Positions 6,913-11,949 of a stretch of DNA of 11,949 bases are shown here, one piece after another. Positions within the stretch are counted from its first letter, which is position 1, and each line of letters opens with the position of its first letter. Made by a program: the position numbers and the translations under genes. Origin of the DNA: Sulfurivirga caldicuralii (lineage in GTDB: Bacteria; Pseudomonadota; Gammaproteobacteria; Thiomicrospirales; Thiomicrospiraceae); assembly GCA_015661715.1 (NCBI GenBank), contig DQVN01000119.1, positions 1 to 11,949 of the forward strand, read 5' to 3'. The notes under the pieces are model-generated. The model saw only the letters and a program-made list of their open reading frames with translations, made no database searches and had not been told where the DNA came from.

Positions 6913-7991
6913 CGTATCTTCAAACTCGCCAGACCGATCAACACCAGAATGATGGTGATGATCCAGAAGCGCACCGTAATCAACTGCTCAGGCCACCCCT
7001 TCATCTCAAAGTGATGATGCAGCGGCGCCATGAGAAAGATCCGCTTGCCCCGCAGCTTGTAGGAACCCACCTGGAGCATGACGGATACGGCTTCGGCCAC
7101 AAACACGCCCCCCATAATGAACAGAATCAGCTCCTGGCGGGTAGCGATGGCCAGCACCCCCAAGGCCGCCCCCAGCGCCAGCGACCCCGTATCCCCCATG
7201 AACACCCGCGCCGGATGGGTGTTGAACCACAAAAACCCCAACCCGGCGCCCACAATCGCCCCGGCAAATAGACTCAACTCTCCCACCCCCGGGATATAGG
7301 GAATCTGGAGATAATTGGCAAACACACTGTGGCCTGTGGCGTAGGCGAAAATGCCCAGCGCGCCGGCCACCATACTGGAGGGTAGAATGGCCAATCCATC
7401 CAGCCCATCGGTCAGATTGACCGCATTGGAGGTACCCACGATCACAAAATAGCCCAGCACCACCGTACCGATGCCCAGATAGAGCCAGGTATCCTTCATA
7501 AACGGAATCAACAGGTGATCCATCTGCGGCTGTGGCCCCACCATATAGAGGGCCCAGGCGGCCCCCAATCCCAATATGGACTGCAGCAGATACTTATAGC
7601 GCGCTTTCATCCCATTGGGATCCCGATAGGCCACCTTACGATAATCGTCATAGGCGCCGATCAAACCAAACCCCAGGGTGGTCGCCAGGGCAATCAGCAG
7701 ATAGGTATTGGTGAGATCGCCCCACAGCAACAGGGCAACAAAAATGGCAAACAGAATCATCACCCCGCCCATGGTGGGCGTATTGGCCTTGTTGAAATGA
7801 CTCTGAGGGCCATCTTCACGAATGGCCTGGCCGATCTTTTTTTCCGTCAGCCAGCGGATCACCTTCGGCCCAATGAGAAAGGAGACCACCAAAGCCGTCA
7901 GGGTGCTCAGGATGGCCCGCAGAGTGGTGTAGTGAAACACGCGAAAGGCCGGCTCAAACTGAGCCAGATAGTCAAACAAATAGATCAGCAT
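6909..7991 (-). CDS. mraY: Phospho-MurNAc-pentapeptide translocase MraY (lipid I synthase)
   Basis: MraY transfers phospho-MurNAc-pentapeptide from the UDP precursor to undecaprenyl phosphate, making lipid I in the inner membrane. The product is 360 residues, the same length as E. coli MraY, with about ten hydrophobic helices. Key residues sit at matching positions: the aspartate pair D115-D116 in [21 protein letters not shown] at 189-201, and D267 in [12 protein letters not shown] at 259-270. The histidine motif [12 protein letters not shown] lies at 322-333, and [16 protein letters not shown] at 61-76 is the early cytoplasmic signature. The ATG at 7989-7991 fits the family start (a short helix before [14 protein letters not shown]). 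It overlaps murF by 20 bp with an AAGAAG-like site close upstream. Its stop overlaps the murD start as ATGA. Nothing appears truncated. Confidence 0.98.
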   Translation of the reverse strand: MLIYLFDYLAQFEPAFRVFHYTTLRAILSTLTALVVSFLIGPKVIRWLTEKKIGQAIREDGPQSHFNKANTPTMGGVMILFAIFVALLLWGDLTNTYLLIALATTLGFGLIGAYDDYRKVAYRDPNGMKARYKYLLQSILGLGAAWALYMVGPQPQMDHLLIPFMKDTWLYLGIGTVVLGYFVIVGTSNAVNLTDGLDGLAILPSSMVAGALGIFAYATGHSVFANYLQIPYIPGVGELSLFAGAIVGAGLGFLWFNTHPARVFMGDTGSLALGAALGVLAIATRQELILFIMGGVFVAEAVSVMLQVGSYKLRGKRIFLMAPLHHHFEMKGWPEQLITVRFWIITIILVLIGLASLKIR

Positions 7992-9354
7992 GCGCTTCTT
8001 TCAGCCTGTGAATCAGTTTTTCCATGGCCGCACTGCGCGACCCCTTGACCAGAACCATTGTTTCAGGATGCTGCTGCAACTGCCTAACCAAGGCGCGCGC
8101 CATGGCAGCGTGATCCATAAAGATCTGCCCCCCTTCCCCAAAGCCATCGACCGCGGGTAGCAATCGCTCACCCAATCCCCACAGCCGCCGCACACCCTGC
8201 GCCCCCATCCACGTCCCCAGTTCCGCCAGGTATTGCGCTTCCCGATCTCCCAGCTCCTCCAACGGCCCCAGGCACACCAGCACCGGCGGCCCCAAGCGCA
8301 ACAAACTCTCCACGGCGGCACGCACTGAAGCCGGGTTGGCATTATAGCTGTCATCCACCACCACCCCGCCGCCTTTGAGCGCCATCGGTTGCATCCGACC
8401 GGGCACACCGCTAAATCCTTGTAAGCCAGCGGCGATGGCATCCCACTCAAGGGCCAGCGACTGAGCCGCCGCCACCACCGCCGCCGCATTCCACGCCTGA
8501 TGCTGTCCCCACACTGGCAACAGCACCTCCCGGCGCACACCGTGCAGATCCTGCAACTGCAGCCTGACACCGGTTGTGCGCTGTACAACCTGCAGCAGAC
8601 GGACTTGCGCCGCTTCATGCTGACCGAAGCAGACCACCTCAACCTCCCGCTGCTGCGCACGCTCAGACCATTCAGCAAATCCCGGTGAGTCCCGATTGAG
8701 CACGATCACGCCCCCTTTGGGCAGGGCGTCGATCAGTTCCCCTTTGGTCTGGATGATCTGCGCCAAGGAACCGAACGCTCCCACATGGGCTTCTGCCGCC
8801 TGGGTAATAATGCCCAGATCCGGTTCAGCCAAGGCACCCAAATAGGCGATTTCTCCCCCATGGTTGGCGCCCATCTCCACCACCGCATAGTGATGATCGG
8901 GCATCAGACCCAACAGGGTGGCAGGCACGCCCAGGTCATTGTTCAAATTACCCGCTGTGGCATGGGTGGGCGCCACCTGCGACAACACCGCCGCCAGCAT
9001 CCCCTTAGTCGAGGTCTTGCCATTGGAGCCGGTCACCCCCACCAGCGCCCGTAAAGGGATCCGCCGACGGTGCCAGCGCGCGATCTGCCCATAGGCATGG
9101 CGCGTATCGACCACCTGACACTGGGGCAAATCGACCGGCTGCCGCTGCATCACCACCGCTCCCGCCGCACCGGCCGCTGCGGCCTGCGCAACAAAATCAT
9201 GCCCGTCAAAGCGTTGGCCGCGAATGGCCACAAACAGATCACCTGAACGCAGTTGGCGTGTATCGGTGACCACCCGCTGCGCCACCCCATCCCCAGGCGC
9301 ACACCCGAGCAGGGGAAAAATATCGGCCAGAGGAAAGTTCACCGCTTCAACCAT
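7972..9354 (-). CDS. murF: UDP-MurNAc-tripeptide--D-alanyl-D-alanine ligase MurF
   Basis: MurF adds the D-Ala-D-Ala made by Ddl, completing the UDP-MurNAc-pentapeptide. The 460-residue protein (E. coli 452) has an N-terminal domain with [16 protein letters not shown] at 31-46. The central ATPase domain carries the P-loop GSNGKTST at 109-116, [13 protein letters not shown] at 136-148, [12 protein letters not shown] at 158-169 and the probable carbamylated lysine K204 in TKGELIDAL. The C-terminal domain has [11 protein letters not shown] at 334-344 and [15 protein letters not shown] near the end. Three places depart from the usual motifs: ITQAAEAH where TN is common, HQAWN (285-289) where HNxxN is expected, and GPLEELG (363-369) where a GDMxELG-type sequence is usual. 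The ATG at 9352-9354 overlaps murE by 16 bp; its ribosome site is weak. The P-loop and other core motifs suggest a working enzyme. Confidence 0.95.
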   Translation of the reverse strand: MVEAVNFPLADIFPLLGCAPGDGVAQRVVTDTRQLRSGDLFVAIRGQRFDGHDFVAQAAAAGAAGAVVMQRQPVDLPQCQVVDTRHAYGQIARWHRRRIPLRALVGVTGSNGKTSTKGMLAAVLSQVAPTHATAGNLNNDLGVPATLLGLMPDHHYAVVEMGANHGGEIAYLGALAEPDLGIITQAAEAHVGAFGSLAQIIQTKGELIDALPKGGVIVLNRDSPGFAEWSERAQQREVEVVCFGQHEAAQVRLLQVVQRTTGVRLQLQDLHGVRREVLLPVWGQHQAWNAAAVVAAAQSLALEWDAIAAGLQGFSGVPGRMQPMALKGGGVVVDDSYNANPASVRAAVESLLRLGPPVLVCLGPLEELGDREAQYLAELGTWMGAQGVRRLWGLGERLLPAVDGFGEGGQIFMDHAAMARALVRQLQQHPETMVLVKGSRSAAMEKLIHRLKEAHADLFV

Positions 9355-10766
9355 TTTTCCACTTCATCCCGATCGCTGAAAGGCCGTACCTGGCCACACA
9401 ACTGCTGCGTATTCTCATGTCCTTTACCGGCAATGACCACCACATCCTGCGCCCGCGCACACTGCAGCGCCGTCTGAATGGCGCGCCCCCGATCACGGAA
9501 GATCTTTAACGGCTTGCCCGCAATGCCCTGGGCAATATCGTCCAAAATGCGCTGCGGGTCTTCACAACGGGGGTTATCGCTGGTCAGGATAATGCGGTCG
9601 GCCCATTGGGCCGCCACCTGTCCCATCAGCGGGCGCTTGCCCCGATCCCGCTCGCCCCCGGCGCCAAACACCAACCACAGGGTACGCCCGGGATAGTGCG
9701 CCCGCACACTTTCCAATAAAGCCGCCAACCCATCCGGTGTGTGGGCATAGTCGATAATCACCACCGGTTCATCGGCGATTTTCTCCATGCGTCCCGCCAC
9801 AGGTTTCAAATGGCGCAACTGCTCTACCAGAATGTTCAGAGGGGGTCCCCCTGTTTTTGCACACGCCAACAGCGCGGCACAGATATTTTCCCAGTTAAAC
9901 AGACCCAAAAGGGGCGTCTGACAGGCCAACGAACCATCTTCCCCCTGCAACAATCCTTTTAAGCCTTTCTCATGGGCCACCAGACGCACACAGCGTAAGT
10001 GGGCAGCTTGCTGCCGCCCAAAGGTTACAGGATTAGAACATAATGCCGCCAGGGCGCGTCCTTGCGCATCCTCTGCATTCAATACCTGAACACCACTGGG
10101 CCAGTCGGTGAACAGACGCACCTTCGTAGCATGATAGGCCGTCTCACTGCCATGGTAGTCCAGATGATCCCGGCCCATCTGGGTCAGGACCACCGCGTCA
10201 AAGCGAAGTCCGTCAATGCGCCCTTGGTCAATGGCGTGGGAGGAGACCTCCATGGCCACCGCCTGAATACCGGCATCCACAAAGCTGCGCAACAACCGCT
10301 GTAGTGTCAACACATCCGGCGTGGTATTGGCTGCCGGCTGCAACCTGTCCGGCTCCCCATAACCCAGGGTGCCAATCATGGCTGCACGGCGCCCCAGCGC
10401 CTGCCACAGTTGCACCAGATACCAAACCGTGGAGCTTTTGCCATTGGTGCCGGTCACCCCAACCAGTGTCAGCGCCTCATCAGGCGCATCATAGTACCAG
10501 CGGGCCAAATCCCCTAAGCGGGCGCGCAGATCCGGGATCACCACAAGAGGCACAGGGGCCGTGGCCGGCCGATCGCTCAGCACCAATGCCGCGCCTCGGG
10601 CAATGGCCTGGTGCAGATAATCCAACCCATGCCCGCCCTGACCAGGAAGCGCCACAAACACATCATCCGCCTGCACCCTGCGGCTGTCCAGCACCAGATG
10701 CTGCAGCGGCCTATCATCGCCACCGCTTTGTCCTAACCAATGCAGCAGTTGCCGTTGCGTTTTCAT
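9339..10766 (-). CDS. murE: UDP-MurNAc-L-Ala-D-Glu--meso-diaminopimelate ligase MurE
   Basis: MurE adds the third stem-peptide residue. The 475-residue product shows the N-terminal LDSRRVQADDVFVAL at 26-40, the P-loop GTNGKSST at 106-113, TTPD at 148-151, EVSSHAIDQGRI at 173-184, and DHLDYHGS at 200-207. The probable carbamylated lysine is K215 in YHATKVRLF. The C-terminal domain carries IDYAHTPDGL at 338-347, GAGGERDRGKRPLMG at 368-382, DNPRCEDPQRI at 397-407 and AGKGHE at 446-451. DNPR is the signature for meso-diaminopimelate rather than lysine, so the wall should be of the Gram-negative A1-gamma type. One departure is LTQMGRDH where TN is usual. The ATG at 10764-10766 makes an ATGA overlap with the ftsI stop and has GGAG only 3 nt upstream. 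The 3' end overlaps murF by 16 bp. Confidence 0.97.
   Translation of the reverse strand: MKTQRQLLHWLGQSGGDDRPLQHLVLDSRRVQADDVFVALPGQGGHGLDYLHQAIARGAALVLSDRPATAPVPLVVIPDLRARLGDLARWYYDAPDEALTLVGVTGTNGKSSTVWYLVQLWQALGRRAAMIGTLGYGEPDRLQPAANTTPDVLTLQRLLRSFVDAGIQAVAMEVSSHAIDQGRIDGLRFDAVVLTQMGRDHLDYHGSETAYHATKVRLFTDWPSGVQVLNAEDAQGRALAALCSNPVTFGRQQAAHLRCVRLVAHEKGLKGLLQGEDGSLACQTPLLGLFNWENICAALLACAKTGGPPLNILVEQLRHLKPVAGRMEKIADEPVVIIDYAHTPDGLAALLESVRAHYPGRTLWLVFGAGGERDRGKRPLMGQVAAQWADRIILTSDNPRCEDPQRILDDIAQGIAGKPLKIFRDRGRAIQTALQCARAQDVVVIAGKGHENTQQLCGQVRPFSDRDEVEKWLKR
9840..9858 (+). terminator. Terminator-like hairpin and T-run, antisense within murE
   Basis: On the plus strand AGGGG and CCCCT can pair around a GTC loop (9840-9852). 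GTTTTT follows at once (9853-9858). This resembles a short intrinsic terminator for transcription opposite to murE. On the minus strand no T-run follows the hairpin, so it should not stop the operon. The stem is only about five base pairs and encodes Gly-Gly-Pro-Pro in murE, so it may be coincidental. Confidence 0.2.
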
Positions 10767-11949
10767 TCGCTCCGATCCGGTACCAGATTGCGCAGACGCA
10801 CAGCCTGACGCATCACTTCACTGAAAATGGGCGCGGCCACCTTGCCGCCATAATAGATGCCGCGACTGGGTTCATCGACCATGATCACCATGACCATATC
10901 CGGCTGATCGGCAGGGATGATGCCGACAAACAGGCTGCGATAGCGATCCAGCGTATAACCCCGGCCGCCGCTTTTATGCACCGTACCGGTCTTACCGGCC
11001 ACGCTGAACCCGGGCACATGGGCATCGGGCGCCGTTCCCCCTTTCTGGGTCACCGCCTCCATCATCCGGCGCACGCTGCGCGCCGCCTCTGCACTCAATA
11101 CCTGCACCTCCGCTTTGGGCGCATGGTCCAGCTTAAACAGGCTCAATGGCAACAACGCCCCATCATTGGCCAGCGCCACATAAGCCCGCGCCAGTTGCAG
11201 CAGGTTCACCTGGACACCATAACCAAAGGCGGCCCACGCCTGATCCACCGCTGTCCAAGTATCCGCAGTGCGCAACTGCCCCATGGCTTCACCATGCATA
11301 AACAAGCCACTATCTCGACCCAGGCCCAACTGATGAAACAGCGACCACATCTGTTGCGGCTGCATACGCAAGGCGATCTTGCTGATACCCACATTGCTTG
11401 AGCGTTTGATAATTTCCGCAAGTGTCAGCACGCCTTTGTTTGTGTCATCCCGCACCAAATGAGCACCCACTTTCAATACCCCGGGTGAGGTGTCGATCTG
11501 CTCATCTGCTGCCACCACCCCCACATCCAGCGCCTTGGCCATAACAAACGGCTTGATAGTGGAACCCGGCTCAATCAAGTCGGAGACGGCGTGGTTGCGG
11601 GTACGCTGAGGCACAATCTGACTACGGTCATTGGGGTTGTAGCCCGGCTGGCTGGCCAAGGCGAGAATTTCCCCTGTGCGCGCATCCAGCACAATCGCTG
11701 CCGCTGCCCGTGCCTGGTGCTGGATCATGGCCCGCTTTAATGCCCGATAGGTAAAATACTGAATGCGCTCATCCAACGCCAATACCATGTCTTGACCGGG
11801 CTTCAAGGGGCGCACCGTATCATAAAAATCCACCACCTGCCCTCTCAGGTCTTTGATCACGCGGATCTGTCCCGGCGTTCCCCGCAGCCAGTGATCAAAC
11901 ACCTTTTCCAATCCTGCCTGGCCCACATCATCGATATTGGTAAACCCCA
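10763..11949 (-). CDS. ftsI: Septal peptidoglycan transpeptidase FtsI / PBP3, C-terminal part (5' end outside window)
   Basis: FtsI is a class B penicillin-binding protein that cross-links septal peptidoglycan in the periplasm alongside FtsW. About 395 residues are visible. The frame runs open to the window edge through GFTNIDDVGQAGLEKVFDH, part of the dimerisation domain, so the GTG at 11924-11926 is internal rather than the start. The transpeptidase domain has all three active-site motifs: STIK in EPGSTIKPFV (serine codon at 11561-11563), SSN in RSSNVGISKIA (11393-11401), and KTG in AGKTGTVHKSGG (about 10985-10993). The tail VDEPSRGIYYGGKVAAPIFSE, given here as VDEPSRGIYYGG and KVAAPIFSE, is typical of Gram-negative PBP3, and there are no PASTA repeats. 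The N-terminal membrane anchor is outside the window. Its TGA overlaps the murE ATG (ATGA). Confidence 0.96.
   Translation of the reverse strand, partial: GFTNIDDVGQAGLEKVFDHWLRGTPGQIRVIKDLRGQVVDFYDTVRPLKPGQDMVLALDERIQYFTYRALKRAMIQHQARAAAAIVLDARTGEILALASQPGYNPNDRSQIVPQRTRNHAVSDLIEPGSTIKPFVMAKALDVGVVAADEQIDTSPGVLKVGAHLVRDDTNKGVLTLAEIIKRSSNVGISKIALRMQPQQMWSLFHQLGLGRDSGLFMHGEAMGQLRTADTWTAVDQAWAAFGYGVQVNLLQLARAYVALANDGALLPLSLFKLDHAPKAEVQVLSAEAARSVRRMMEAVTQKGGTAPDAHVPGFSVAGKTGTVHKSGGRGYTLDRYRSLFVGIIPADQPDMVMVIMVDEPSRGIYYGGKVAAPIFSEVMRQAVRLRNLVPDRSE

Noticed and set aside
10304..11401. A 365-codon open frame on the plus strand opposite murE and ftsI
   Set aside because: No domain, signal or good start context. 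The opposite strand encodes motif-complete MurE and FtsI.
11924..11926. GTG as the start of ftsI
   Set aside because: The frame continues upstream with GFTNIDD, in line with the PBP dimerisation domain, and the membrane anchor is missing. The gene is simply cut by the window edge.
1..11949. An undescribed defence, mobile or biosynthetic system in the window
   Set aside because: Every base is accounted for by conserved dcw genes in standard order. No foreign composition, extra gene, repeat array or insertion is visible.

Overview
The window is one uninterrupted block of the division and cell wall (dcw) cluster, with all eleven genes on the minus strand. In transcription order (high to low coordinate) they are ftsI (5' end cut by the window edge), murE, murF, mraY, murD, ftsW, murG, murC, ddl, ftsQ and ftsA (3' end cut by the window edge). 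This order, the MurE DNPR motif for meso-diaminopimelate, and an FtsI without PASTA repeats all point to a Gram-negative bacterium, most likely a member of the Pseudomonadota with fairly GC-rich DNA. The class cannot be fixed from the sequence alone. There is no murB between murC and ddl, an arrangement shared with Escherichia coli and other gamma/betaproteobacteria, whereas many alphaproteobacteria carry murB there. The Magnetococcales are another possibility, but that is only a guess.

Region by region: 11949-10763 encodes the transpeptidase FtsI (PBP3). 10766-5614 encodes the cytoplasmic ligases MurE, MurF and MurD with the lipid I synthase MraY between MurF and MurD. 5642-3443 encodes the SEDS glycosyltransferase FtsW and the lipid II synthase MurG. 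3459-1179 encodes the L-alanine ligase MurC and the D-Ala-D-Ala ligase Ddl. 1182-1 encodes the divisome proteins FtsQ and FtsA. Every one of the ten gene junctions overlaps, by 4 to 29 bp, so there is no intergenic DNA in nearly 12 kb. Three junctions are ATGA stop/start overlaps.

Together the genes convert UDP-MurNAc into UDP-MurNAc-pentapeptide (MurC, MurD, MurE, MurF, with Ddl supplying D-Ala-D-Ala). They then build lipid I and lipid II (MraY, MurG), polymerise and cross-link it at the septum (FtsW, FtsI), and supply the divisome proteins FtsQ and FtsA. I see no RNA gene, mobile element, CRISPR array or accessory island, and no undescribed system. The points worth a second look are substitutions at normally conserved Mur-ligase positions (MurD and MurF HNxxN motifs, MurE and MurF TN motif), an AT-rich perfect dyad just upstream of ftsA, and the fully overlapping gene layout.
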